Positions 1 through 12,700 of a DNA stretch of 64,000 bases are shown here, one piece after another. The DNA lies in assembly GCF_000972845.2 (NCBI RefSeq), contig NC_040027.1:15483803-15547802 (forward strand). Reading direction: 5' to 3'. A program made the position numbers and the translations under genes. Position 1 is the first letter of the stretch. Each line of letters begins with the position of its first letter. The stretch comes from Larimichthys crocea (Eukaryota > Chordata > Actinopteri > Sciaenidae). A model generated the notes under the pieces. The model ran no database searches, had not been told where the DNA came from, and saw only the letters and a program-made list of their open reading frames with translations.

Positions 1-463
1 GTTCTGTATGATCTCCCGGTGAAATGCATCGCTGTGTAGTTTCCGCTTGAAAACCACTTAGTCATCATAAAATAAAATAGCATTTTTGGAAAAGCTGAAA
101 TCCGTTGTGTGTAGAAAACGGATATCGTCATCAATCGTTGCACCCCTGGTCCTTTTTATTGTTATTATTATGTTAGTGCTGATATGATCAGATCAGATGC
201 TGCATGCAGTACAAATGTAGTGGTTCCCCCTGCTTCTATTCTCTGTTGTTTGTTTGACACTTTGCATGGAAAGTAAACATGTCTGTCGTACCCGTAATAC
301 AACAGATGGCCTTTGACTGTGTTTATAGCTCGTGGTTCTAGTCTTGTATTTCAAAGCGGCATGTTTGTATAAAGTGAATTCATGTTCTTTAAACTGCAAT
401 ATGAAGGTTTGGTTAAAGAATTAAGGTCATGAAAATACATGTGATGATTTTCTCTGTTTACAG
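1..463 (+). other. intron of ubxn6 (5' part of gene outside window)
   Basis: This stretch lies upstream of the first recognisable ubxn6 exon and ends in a normal acceptor (tttacag before 464). The exons for roughly the first 80 residues, judged against the 441-residue human protein, must lie to the left of the window. I find no other coding signal here. Confidence 0.7.
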
Positions 464-3284
464 TTAAGAGAGAGCTGGAGGCAGAGGCGGCGGCACTGGC
501 TGAAAAACAAAATGCAGCTACAGCAGAGGTGTGTATTACAGTGACGTGTTCGATCATATCTGCTTCAAAGTGATTATTGGTGTTTATTGGTAATACTTGT
601 TGGTTTAACTCTTTCCAGGGAACCAATGTGCTAGTGCAAGATCTCGCCTGCCTCTCAGTGTCAGGTGTGTATTTCACCTGTCCGCTAACCGGAGCCACTT
701 TAACTAAGAGTAAGAGGGAGGTTCACATTAAAGAGGCCATTTTAATGGTACGTCTGAAGATGTTTTGCTTCGAATTAGAACGTGTTTGCAATTCTCAGCA
801 GCATAACCCTCTGATCTGAATGTCTGTGTTGATAACACATGTACTCCCTTGTTACTGTCAGCGGTTTGAGGAGGATGCAGTCGAGGCCTCTGTTATGATG
901 ATGCACACATTTAACAAAGACAGAGAGAAAGTGAAGACTGCTGTGGACATCATAAGCAAGTAAGACACCCTGCAGCTGTCTTGTTTTCTATTCTCACAGA
1001 GCTGAATATCTTTGTTACCTTTTTATATCTTAAACACCGACATCATGTCATGTTTCTTCTTTGTTTTGTCAACAGGTATGTCGATAATATATGTAAGAAT
1101 CCCACAGAGGAGAAATACAGGAGAATTAAACTCAGCAACAAGGTGTTCCAGGTGTGTTTGCACGTTCATGACAGATTTCATGGCGAGTAGAAGCAATTTC
1201 TTTTATATCATTGCCTCATTTGATTGATTCCAGGAGAAAGTTCGTTGCATGGAGGGCAGTAGAGAGTTCCTGGAGGCGCTGGGCTTCATAAGTGTTATGC
1301 TCCCTGTAGATGGTCAAGGTAAATGAACCCAGAAGCTGCCTGATAAGTTCCTTATCAACAGGCCGTTGGGTTTATGTTAAGTTATCACAGATCAACTCGG
1401 CCTGGCTGGTTGTGCATATTTATTTTTTATTTGCCTTTCCTGGGTATCAGAGGAGGAAGAGGAGTTCCTGGTGTTACCAGAGCAGAGTCCCGATGACCTG
1501 GAGTTGATGAAGGAGAGGAGGGATCGCCTCCAGAGAGGAGAGCCAGTCAGAGCTCAGCTGGACAGGCAGCCTCAAGTGTTCAGACCCTCTCCCAACGCCC
1601 AGCGCTTCGAGCTGCCGCCGGAGTTCTACAACCTAACGGCGGAGGAGCTCAAGAAGGAGCAACAGCAGAGGTACAGCTGCATTGCTAATAGATAGTTACA
1701 GGGACTGCAATAAACAGAATATATTCAAAGTGCATTCCAGTAAAACAGTGTTAGTGTTGTGGAGGTCTCCACCAAACATCTCATTGCACAGAAAGAAATA
1801 CTTTTCTCTGATTGTGGATTGCCACGACGACAGAGTAAAGATCAGTATCTGATTTCTAACATCTGCATTTGTTAAAGTGAGATTATAAACTCCTGACTCG
1901 TGCTCAGTTAAAGTCTAGAACAAGTGTACAGCAACTCGGCTGTACACTTGTTCTTGTTTTGAGGAGACGCTGAAATGACCAAAGACTGTGGTCTGCTGCT
2001 GTTTGTCCATCATGTTTGTGTTTCTCAGGAGTGATTTGGTGGAGAAGAACGCCATGCTGCGCACTAAGGCCATGAGGGAGAAAGAGGAGCAGAGGGAGAG
2101 AAGGAAATACAACTACACCCTGCTTAGGATCAGACTGCCTGATGGAAGCCTGCTACAAGGTAAGTCTCTTTTTTTAAGAGTCGAAAACCCCCGATAGGAA
2201 AAAGGAAGCGGGTCAGTTAAGATGATGTGTGATTCCAGGGACCTTTTATGCGTGGGACCGGCTGCCTGTGCTGTTTGAGTTTGTACGGGAGTCCTTGGTG
2301 GACGGCTGGCAGCCCTTTGAGCTCATCGCTCCTGGAAGTCAGAAACTACAAGAGTCTGAGGAAGTGGCTCTCGCAGAGTGTAACCTGGTGAGTTGAAAGC
2401 AGACTTCTCTCATGAAACTGACCTACATAAAGTGTTTATATTTAGATGGAAGTCACGTGTTCGTGTTCTAGTTTTCTACTGTAAACAAAACCAATGAAAA
2501 AGTTGAAACCAAATCATTTTTTACCATGAACACGCACTGTAGTTTATTTACCAGTCAGTTCCACATCCTGTAAATGTGTGTTCATCAACTGCTGGAAAAA
2601 AAATCCTCAACAAAGGAAAGTGTGTATCAAAGGAAATATGTTTATCAGGAGGAAACAGACCGGTCAGGGAAATCATAAAGTCTTGAGAGGTCGTACGACA
2701 CATTGTTGGCTTTGGTGTTGTCGAGGGACTTGTTGACAAAAAAGAACAATGCCAAGATTCATATACAGTCAACACAACACTGAGTAGAAACCAAAATCCT
2801 TTTGTGATATAGCACTCCCAGTTTAGGAATGCAACACCACTGTTGTAAATATGGTCCGCTGTGCACGTGTTTTTGTTCAAGCAGGTTCTTCCTGGTGGTC
2901 CAAACACTAACACACCCCCGGCGCTCTGAGCTTACAGACCTAACATCAGATAGCATTAGATAACAACAGCTTTAGTTTGGAGCAGCCGACGGTAACACAG
3001 TGACCATTCACCTGATTACGCCAAACATTTGTTGTTTTCTATGATATTACATATCGAATACCTTTGGGCTCTGGTAATTGTCATCAATAATGAAAATAAT
3101 CAGCATTTTGTTGTTAATATCAAAGTGTTTTTGTTTTTGTTGTTGTTGTTGTTCTTAGGTCCCTGCAGCTCTGCTCACATTTGCGTGGGACGCCGCTGTG
3201 CAGGCCGACATCGCAGCAGCAGGTGGAAAGAGCTCCTCCCTCCTCAAACCAGAGCTGCTAGAAACCATTCGGACCCTGAGCTGA
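464..3284 (+). CDS. ubxn6: UBX domain-containing protein 6 (UBXN6/UBXD1), 3' part
   Basis: Cofactor of the AAA ATPase p97/VCP that acts in endolysosomal trafficking and ubiquitin-dependent turnover (family knowledge). Nine exons can be joined in phase: 464-528, 619-747, 862-959, 1076-1151, 1234-1318, 1451-1670, 2029-2159, 2239-2387, 3159-3284, giving about 358 residues to the TGA at 3282. The conserved block GVYFTCPLTGATL lies in the second exon. The PUB domain, which binds the p97 C-terminus, spans the exons at 862-1318 and includes NKVFQEKV. A linker follows with PVRAQLDRQPQVF and FYNLTAEE. The UBX domain occupies the last exons, beginning near KYNYTLLRIRLPDG and containing FELIAPGSQKL and ALLTFAWD. 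The end, ELLETIRTLS, matches the human C-terminal pattern. It is convergent with chaf1a, as in human. The N-terminus is outside the window. Confidence 0.95.
1917..1954. repeat. perfect 16-bp inverted repeat (hairpin) in ubxn6 intron
   Basis: The left arm at 1917-1932 (agaacaagtgtacagc) is the exact reverse complement of 1939-1954, with a 6-nt loop (aactcg). It lies between the exons at 1451-1670 and 2029-2159. The stem is too short for a typical microRNA precursor. Confidence 0.85.
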
Positions 3285-5040
3285 GCCGAGCTGAGCTGTC
3301 CCCCGAGCTCCCCGTCTGGCTACAGCTCCCCACACCCACCATGGCACTAAATGGGGTGAAACTGCCCCCTTAAAAAAAGAAAAAAAAAAGACGACTAGTG
3401 ATACGTTTATTTTTTACAGATTCTAACTTAAGTCAAAAGCAGTGATAGATTAGGGGCGACCTCACCCTAAATGCTTTTGCTGAGCACACCCCTCCCTCCC
3501 TCCCTCTGTCTCCAGGCGGGGGGATAACGTCACACTGCAGACTCTGTCTCAGCAGCACGTTCGTGTTGCATTACTAACAGATGTAAGGAGAAAGCGAGGG
3601 CCCGAGTCTTGTTGTTTTCGTTGCTTCCCGAATGAATGTACACGCTGTGCGGTTAACAGACTGTGGCGGCAGCAGTCCTCTGTGCTCAGTCAGGTATACG
3701 TCGCGTGGCGTTGTTGGCATGTTGAGAGACCTTCTTTAAACTGTGTTGACGCTTCCTCCCCGTTCTTTGGAAGTAAACAGTCTGCTGTATTATCAGCGTA
3801 CACGTCTTGGCTGTGCAGTCACATAGAAGTGAATCTGATCAGATGCTGTTGTTGACGTGTGTCGGGGTATCTTTGCATCGCTGGGTGTCCGTGCACCGGT
3901 TTTATCAGAGACTTGAAATGTGATCGCTTTTGTTTGCCGGTGCTCAAGTTCGAACAGTGTTTTGTCTGATTTGGTGTGATAAAGAGTCTTGCTTGCCCGT
4001 TTGTCCTCTGCTCTGCAGTGGCCTTACACTCCATGGTGTGGTAAAACTAATTTCTCTGTTTGCTTTAAATGTAATTGTACATGTACGAGCACAAATCATA
4101 AATCAAACATTTTGTTTCTGTATAATTTGACTTTAAAATGAAGGTCCAAAACAGAAATATTTACTGACAAGCCCCCCCAAAATGTCATGAAGATCCTTTA
4201 AACCAAAATATTTAGTTATATTTGACCAGTTTGAAGCACTTTCCAGGGTCGTTTTAAATGCTAAAGGTGTAAAGCGTGCCCTAAATGTAAAAATACTTTG
4301 TTTACACTACTCAAGTGATAATTGTAGAGGCGGACGCTTCGTGTAATCAACTCGCTCTGGCATGCAGGCAGGCGTGAATTAATTTGTCGTTACAGCTGGC
4401 AGCATGGACTCGTCTTGTTGATGATGATGGTGGTTTTAATTCATCTTGTATTTTGTTTGTATCAAACACATTTCCTCGAGATAACAACAGGTCTGTTTTT
4501 CCAATTCCTACCAACCCAACGAGAAATCAAAGCCGTGAAACGAAGTGTGTGAAATGTTTTTTCCCTTGAAACATGTAATTGAAGGTTAATTAATCTATAC
4601 TAGGTATAAATCTATTAGTTTGTCCTGCTTGCGGTTGGTTAAGATGACAACAACCTACCTCTCATTGCTCTAATAAATCCCAAGTAAGTTGTACATAAAC
4701 ATGTAACACAGATCTTAGAAGAGCTTTGGTTGTTTTGTTTTTTCCTTTTACAATAGAAATCTTTGTCGCCAACTTAAGACTGTAATATTAATACCAAACC
4801 AAAAACACATTTCTAACTAGAAGTTATAATTTGATGTCAAGTATAAAATCCCAGCCTTTGTTAAGTTGCTGTCTCTTCAGCCTGTCCACCAGTTTCATAG
4901 AAGGGGAGGGGGGGTAAATGTTTAATCAGCATTGTAACCTTATTAAACAGTAAGCAGTTGTGATCTGCCCAGATGTTCTGAGTTGTTGCTTTTTTTAAAC
5001 CTGCCTGTAATAAAGACTGCTTGCATTGCGTCTTAACTTT
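3285..5040 (+). other. ubxn6 3' untranslated region (probable)
   Basis: This is non-coding sequence after the ubxn6 stop. AATAAA hexamers occur at 4672-4677 and 5009-5014. The second is followed by a T/G-rich stretch and is the more likely 3' end. No open frame here resembles a protein I know. Confidence 0.55.
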
Positions 5041-5094
5041 TGATTAATGAACAGAACTACGAGGCAAAAGCAGCGTTCGACGAAGAGAAGCTAC

Positions 5095-5290
5095 ACACGA
5101 CACGCTGTACGTTTACATTTAGCTGATGCTTCTATTCAAAGCGACTTTACAAGAAGGGAAACGATCGAGGTACAGTGAGACGAGGACATGTTAGTGCAGC
5201 AAAGGAGGGAAGAGCTCTGTCTTCAGGAGGTTTTTAAAGGTAGAGAGGGACGCCCTTGATCTGGTAGGACGAGTGGCAGAGCCAGGCATG
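5095..5290. repeat. interspersed teleost repeat
   Basis: The segment starting tttacatttagctgatgctt and containing ttcaaagcgacttta matches, from memory, a very common short repeat of fish genomes. The stretch just after it (gacgcccttgatctggtagg) also looks repetitive. I cannot assign a family name without a repeat library. It lies between the ubxn6 and chaf1a 3' ends. Confidence 0.55.
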
Positions 5291-5997
5291 GTTCAGTGGA
5301 GAAATGTATAAATTACAATGCTGAATTTAATAAAAAGCTTCTTTTGGATTCCATCGTTGGACGTGTAGAAGTTTTCAGATCAAGGGCACCTGCAAATAAA
5401 ATAGCCGAGGACTCTGTGCAGGTTTAGAAAGTGGACTGCTTTTTTTCCCTCTACTTGATCTCACAACTTCAACACATTATTGGAGCAGAGTAAACACACA
5501 CAGCATCTTTTAAAAGAGGGTTCACTCACTGGATCTTTTTTTGTGGTAGTTTAACTAGTGCGTTAACAGGAGGTGTGATAACAGTGATCTCTGCAAAACT
5601 ATTTTACTGTCCTGAAGTGTCCGATTATTTTCCAGACATCAATCCTCGTTTAGAATTTGTCACAGGACTTTAAAAAATAAAAGCTGACTATTAATGGTAC
5701 ACAATCAGTCATCGCTTGAGGAGAACTGTAGCAAATCTTAATTTTTTTGGGATTTGTCATTTCCCCAGATGTTTCCAGCTGCAAACAACTGCGACTAATT
5801 CTAGTAAAAATGTTCAGTTAGTAAGTTTAAGTTCAATCAGCTGCTAGAGAACTGGGTCTTTTATCAGTCACTGCATGATCTCAAATAAAACCATAGTTCC
5901 TGATGAGAAATAGTCATGACTGTCGGAGTGGTGAAGCTACCACAAAGGTACCTTGTTGAAGTGGTGTGGAATGAACGGAGTATAAAGAGTGTGTACT

Positions 5998-6786
5998 TTT
6001 ATTCATGTTTAATGAATTTATCCTGTTCAAGTATTCTTGAAAAACAAAATAAAGAAAATACATATTTATAAAACATTGTGACACTGGACCTAACTGTACA
6101 AGTACAGGCCTAGCAACTACTCCAGTGAGTTGTCAGAATTAGAAATCGCAGAATAAATGCACCCATTGACATCAAAAAGGGGGAACGTTCAGACGGACTT
6201 TCAGCCTCTCGATTCCCCCAACTATTATTTCTGGTAAACTATATACAGTTTGACTAGAGGAAATCCAATCATGTCATGAAGTCAACATGTCAAAAAAGAT
6301 AATGCCGCTCTCGGTGGGGGGGTGGTCTTGGATGCTTCTCATGAAAACTGGGCATTCGTTCTGCTCTTCCTCTCTCTGTTCAACCCAATCTGCTGTAGCT
6401 AACGCAGTGCAAGAGAGACTGTGACCTTCCTCTTTAAAGACGCCCACGTCAAACATGCCTGACAACAAAAATCAGATACATAGTTAATGAACACTGTCCT
6501 CAAATCAATTCAGACACTCTGATTTTATGCACAGCTAACTTTTACAGGCAAGATGACTCCTGACTCCTTTAAAAAAGAAAAAGAAAAAATGAAGTGAGAG
6601 GGGAACTCGTAATACTGAGCGGACGTCGCTTGCTTGCGAGCTGCTTGTACCCGAGTGCGGTGCTTCATCTTGCTTGAAGACTTGATTCCGTCTTGGACGC
6701 AGTAGAGTTCAGAACCAGGAGGGAAGAGTTAATGAGGGGAACACGGGGGGCAGCTTGGTTAGAGGAGACGGCCTGAAATCCTGTCC
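5998..6786 (-). other. chaf1a 3' untranslated region (probable)
   Basis: This is the region downstream of the chaf1a stop. A minus-strand AATAAA (tttatt on +) lies at 5998-6003. No conserved coding sequence is seen. About 1 kb separates this signal from the last ubxn6 polyadenylation signal, so the convergent transcripts need not overlap. Confidence 0.5.
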
Positions 6787-9700
6787 TCAGGCGGTGGCGA
6801 GTGTCGGAGCAGCGCTGGCTACGGGGAGAGCAGCTGTGTCGGAGGGGGTGACTTCCATCGGACAGTCTCCTTCGCTGGACGAGTTCTCTCTGGTCGGACC
6901 TACAGAATAACAAATGATTTAGTTTCATATAAATTAAACACTGCAGCTGTATCACTACATTATAAAATGAGGTGATCAGCTTAACTAATTGGGTTCACTC
7001 TAGACAACAGTTAACAGGTTCCCTGTGCTCTTAGCCTTTAAATGAAGTTAATGCAGAGTTCAGGATTTTACTCGTGGGCAGTCAAATCAGTGACAACCCC
7101 TGATGTGATCTGATGGCTTGCTTATGAAGACGCCTGAACGATGTCCAGCAGATTAAATGTCTGGTCGTGTTGGAGGAGCCACGAAACTGTGAGAATGAGC
7201 CGCAGACAAGAACGCAGACATCGGCGTTCCTCTTTTCTAGAACCAAACAGGATGTAGTAGACTGAGTTTTTAGCTGTTACCAGTGTTGGAGTCTGTGTAC
7301 ACTGTATCTGATTATTATTTCAGTGAAGAATGTTCATTTTTGACTGAAATAGTGCAGCTCCAACAGAGGCTGAGCAAGCTGAAGCAACAAACGTGTTTCT
7401 TATCTTTAAGGATTATATTGATGCTAATTTGACAAGATTGTCGACACAGGACACCTTTTGTGTTTCTATGAGCTACGTGTTTGTTTTTTAAAAGGAACAA
7501 ATAATATATTTTAATATGTAATATTTTACAAAGGTAGTTTTGCACAGGGGGCTTTTATTTTAATTCAAACCACTAATATGTATTTGTTTTAATGTTTGTT
7601 ACCATTACAGTAACACAAGTAACTGTTAAGATTGTCTGACACTGACTGCTGCTAGTTATTAGTTCATTTAATTTGCAAACTGTACTCTGTACTGCAGTAT
7701 TAATGTGCATGTTTTTAAACTACTCGCCTAATTAAACACAATCTGGTCATTATTAATAATGAAACATCGTTTGGAGAACAGACAACAACATCCAGACTGC
7801 AGATTACAGAAAGTTGTGTAGTGTAAACAGTACAGCGATCCAATGACTCTGAAAGTCATGCAGTGTGACCGAGGCTTAAACTAACTCCTGCTATGTACAT
7901 GACAAAACATGATAGTTGTATCAACCCTGTCGTCTCATGACTGGAACATACTCCCCCTGAACAGGCACACAGTCATTCTAATGTTTGTCTTATAGTTGGA
8001 TTCTTCATAGCACACTTGTATAACTGTACATGTATTGGTCCTAAACCGTTCAGTACAGGATTCTGCACACCCTGCAACCCAAACAAACACTGTCAAAACG
8101 TCTGGACAGGTTAGTCCATGTTGTGTAGTCAAGCTCATGTTGTGTCAAACAGAAATGAGAGATCAGAGCTGGCGAACCTCCCGTGTGACTTTAAAGACAC
8201 TGTATAGGAGAATCATGGTTTCCCGGTTAGTTACAGTGAAAACAGGTCATGCTTAGTGTTAAACTGTACGCTGACACTGCGGAAACAAAAACATGTGATT
8301 TAAGACTGCATCACCCAAATGTGTCGATAAGCAGAGAGACAAAAACAGACTGGAAGGTTAAGTCCTCCTCTGCAGATTCAGACCGTGCCAAAGCAATAAC
8401 CAGCAGAGTATGGTCACATATCTGCAGCATTAAACACGCATTTAAGCATACTGTCAACGGTCTTGAGCCGTGCTACAACGTGCCGTCATGTGTGCATGTT
8501 GTTCAGTCAGCCTGCCCTCTATAAATGAGCACAGGAGTTATAAATACAAGAACTTCACTGACATCTGCTGAATGTTTAAATTTTTGAAAATCAAACGACA
8601 AAAATGATAGTTTTGTGTTTTCTGCTGTATAGGTGCATGTTCAGACATGTTAACATTATTCAAGTCCTGCAAACACGGATTCATCTGATATAAAAAGAAA
8701 ATGTGTCCAGCTGTAGCTGGAAAAGCCACAATGTTCCATTTCATCTCCAGATCTGGTCTCAGTAAGATGATTTTTAACTTTTTAAATCATGATGACGCAA
8801 AGTCGTTTGAATGTTGGAGTAAACATTAAAAGACCTCTCTGTGTAACTCACCACTCTGTGTGGAGATGATGACGCAGTCTTCCTCGTCGTCATCCTCAGT
8901 ATCTGCTTGAAAACCGGCCTCCATTGCTTCCGTCTGACAAAAACAGGGAATTAAGAGGATTAATGTCTTACAATCAACATGTGAAAAGCAAAATAATAAA
9001 ATGATACCACAGCTCAAATGTTCCAGAGAAGTCTATACGTGGGAATTTATTTTTGTTTCTCTACCTGCTCAGGGTCAGTACATCGCTTCATGAACTTGGT
9101 GATAGACATGCTGCCTGTGCTCTTCCTTTTGTTGGAGGATGAAGATGTGGCGGACGAGGTCTGGGGTGTAGTGGGAGAGTTTCCCTGAGAGCCTGTGGCT
9201 GCCTGGGGTTCTTCACGGGACTCTTCTCGAGCTCCTGTGGTGAGGTAGGTCCACTGACAGGGCACGGGAAGAGCTTCCTGACCAAAACGGGACAGGACCT
9301 CCGAGTGCACATACCAGCAGCAGCGTCTGTAGGTGGAGCGCTTCTCGTAAACAGCGTTGCTCTTCATGAGGCGCTTCACCTGTATCCTGATGAGGGGAAA
9401 GAATACGTTTATGATCTACAGTGGCTCGTTGAAACCAGTTATTTGAATGGCTGAACACGTTTGTAGGTACTACTACTACTACACTTTTCTGTCTTTGTAC
9501 TTGTAGCACTCCAATAAAACAAGTTCAAGATGTTTTGGGAGGTGAAATCGTTTGAGACAATAAATGATGACTGATGAAGACAATTTAAATTACGAAATCA
9601 AATCTACACATAAATAGTTATCAAATATTTCAGATGTTTCACCTGGTGGGAATGTTTTCTGCTGGGCTCTGAGGGCTGGACAGTTCAGGAGGTGATGACG

Positions 9701-12700
9701 GCGATGACGACGACGACGATGATGAAGAGTTCTGATGACGACAAAACTCCTGAAACTCAGTGATGATCACTTTGGTGCTGTTGATATTGCCGTGCAGCAG
9801 AGGCAACAGCTGGCCGAGTACTGCGGGAGAAAAAGAGCATGAGGGAGTTTTTAGAGTGAATCAGTTTCTGGGGAAACTGCTATGAAAAGATACACACAAC
9901 CATTTTCATAAAAGTTGTTACAGGCACTGTACGGTTTTGTCTGCTGATAAGTGCAATTAAAGCATGACAACACACGAAAACTATTAAACTGTCAGCTCCC
10001 TAATGAATCATCAGCTAAAGAAAGGCTTTAATCTGTGTCACACACACACACTCACATCGTGCTTCTCTCTGACACCTCTGTGACAGCTCTTCTCGGCTGG
10101 GGCTGTTGTCTGCCTTCGGTAAGGACTCAATCAGACACACAGCATACGGCTGGAAGAGCTGCAAACTGGATCCTTCTCCCTCCCATACACAGCCTTTGAC
10201 CACCGGCTCCAGCACCTTCATCTTCTTCTTGGTGGACATCAGCTCATCCCACTCCCTCGCTTTCAGTTTCTGTCGTAGTTTCTGCTTCTCGAGGTCGCCG
10301 CCCTCCTGGGAGATTGCATGTGTTCAGAAACTTAAAAGTATTTTGGAATGAGAAGATTAAAAGAATCAATATCATACCTCCTCTTCTAGAGCGCCCTCAT
10401 CATCAGAAAGGTATCCATGAGGCACAAAGAAGCCGTCATCATCGTCATCTTCACCTCCTTCCTCCTCATCTTCCTGAACACGAACAATAGTTCAAAATAT
10501 TTTGTTAAGTAAAATCATCACTGCATTGTTTATACGGATGTCCTGGTTGTGTTTTTTTTCTGACTCATGCTCAGAAAACTCACTAAAGCTAATTTCTTTC
10601 CATGTTTTAATACATTCAGAGCAGGCACTTACTGACATGCTTTGATTATTCAGATATTAATTTAATATCGTCCTTACACTGTGTGATACAAATGATTAAG
10701 GACAGTGAAAAGGCCATGCATGGAGCGCGACATGAAACTTGTGTTCATGCTGTGGCTGCAGAGAATCTGCGTACATTCAATCACCCGTTTAAGTTACATT
10801 ATCGTTACATGGAGACAAGCAGGCTGTTTCAAAAACTGCTTTGCATTTGAAATGCAGAGTCTGCAGCCAAATAGGCCAACAAACACCTCACTGTGCTTTT
10901 CAAAATATCCGGTTTGCCTATTGGCTATTCTATAAAATGGTGAGGGTCAGGCCAGTTTCACGGCGGCCTTTCAAAGTTACAATTTTTATGGTGTATTGAG
11001 AGATATGGAAATCAGCAGCTGCTTGAGAGTTGGGACGCTTTGGTTGGCAACAATGACAACAACATCTGATGTGTAGATTCCAGGATACAAACAGATACTT
11101 TTGCTTTTTAAACTGTAATACTTGACAGAGAAAATTAAGAAATAGTTGAAGTAGAAGTAGTTTTTCACCCTCCAATGAAACTCACCCCTTCACTGTGTGA
11201 CAGAGACTCTCCTGGTTCCTCTTCCTCCCATTCTTCATCACTGTCCACCTCATAGTCCAACAAATCCTGTAGTGACAGAACAACTCTGTAAGTACAATTC
11301 TTGAATAAATTCAAAATACTGAAGCAAAGCTAAACGCTTTAAAGTTCTCTCCACCATCTATCGTTAAAAAAAGTAAATAACGCTTAGTAGCATTTGGATT
11401 TCTTACATATGGGGCATCAAGTCAACTGAACATACTGATACCTCTGCTGTAGTCTTACCTTGTCCTGTCTTAAGGGGCAGCGAGGTGAGATGTGTGAACT
11501 CTTCTTACTCCAGGTGCCCCAGTAGGCTGGACGGTAGTTTGCATGGAACTGCAGCAGCTTCATGGGTCCGTAACGTTTGCGATCCGGCACACCATCTGGT
11601 TTAGGCCCCTCCACCGCTATACACTCACTGAGACAGCAGCACACATGGAGGAAGATATAGAGAACGCACTGTTAGAGTTAAAGCTACAGAAAAATTGATT
11701 TTAATATAAGCAGTGGCATGCATGACACCCTAAACAAAGTGTCTGAAGATATTAAATAACATGAACCCTGGTGAGCAGCACTGGATGTTACAGAGGAATC
11801 CCACAGACACAAACTTTCGAGTCAGGTGAGCTTTTAACAAACTGTACAGCAAATGCCGCTGAGCAGCCTCACCACAGTCAACCCAACATGCAGCCAAATG
11901 TAAAGATTTGTTTCTCCAATTGACAATTAAGTCTTGGAAACAGTTCCTCACATTGGTTTTGGTTTGTGAGGAAGAGGCCCTCGTGTTGTGCACAGGAGAA
12001 GTGGTTTGGTGAAGAAATGGTTAACGTGTAGTCACGTTGAACGCAGCCTTTTCCACACAATCAGCTCTGACCACCGCTGCCGTTACATCAGCTCAGTGCC
12101 GTTAAGAAATTTCAGTATTTGTACACAGCCGAAAGTGTGTGTTACATGTATTAAACAGGTTTACTGTGTGTCTAACGTTATGAGGCTGAGGCTGTTGTTG
12201 CCATGTGCTTCTTTTATATCGTGTCATGCGCAAAGCTCTTTGAATTGCCTTGTTGAAACTCTAGGCTTTAGCATACATACATAGTTTAGGTAATGAAATA
12301 CCTAAACTATGACCACAATGTTTCAGTTCATGTTGGTATTTTCCTAGTGACTATCATATCACGTCTTAACTAGTAGAGTTTATCTCACAGATCACAGTCC
12401 TCATTTCAGAAATAAATATACAGATGACTGGACATGCAGAAAGCAGAGTAAGCACATTAGGAAATCTCACCTGAGTGAGTCAGTCTGTCGAGGTTTGGTG
12501 GGTCCTGACTGGCGAGGTTTTTGTCCGATCCAGTCCTTCAGCCCGTTCGAATTATCAGCAGGGTTCAACAAACACCGGTCAAGTTCCTCCAGAACGGACT
12601 CCTCACACTGAACCCGGCACAGCGGTGCCAGAGACACATTTTCTTTTATCTCAAATGGAGCAAACTTTCCACATGCAGCAGCAAGTGTCTGAAAAAAGAC

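Noticed and set aside
1917..1954. ubxn6 intronic hairpin as a microRNA precursor
   Set aside because: The stem is only 16 bp with a 6-nt loop, too short for Drosha/Dicer substrates.
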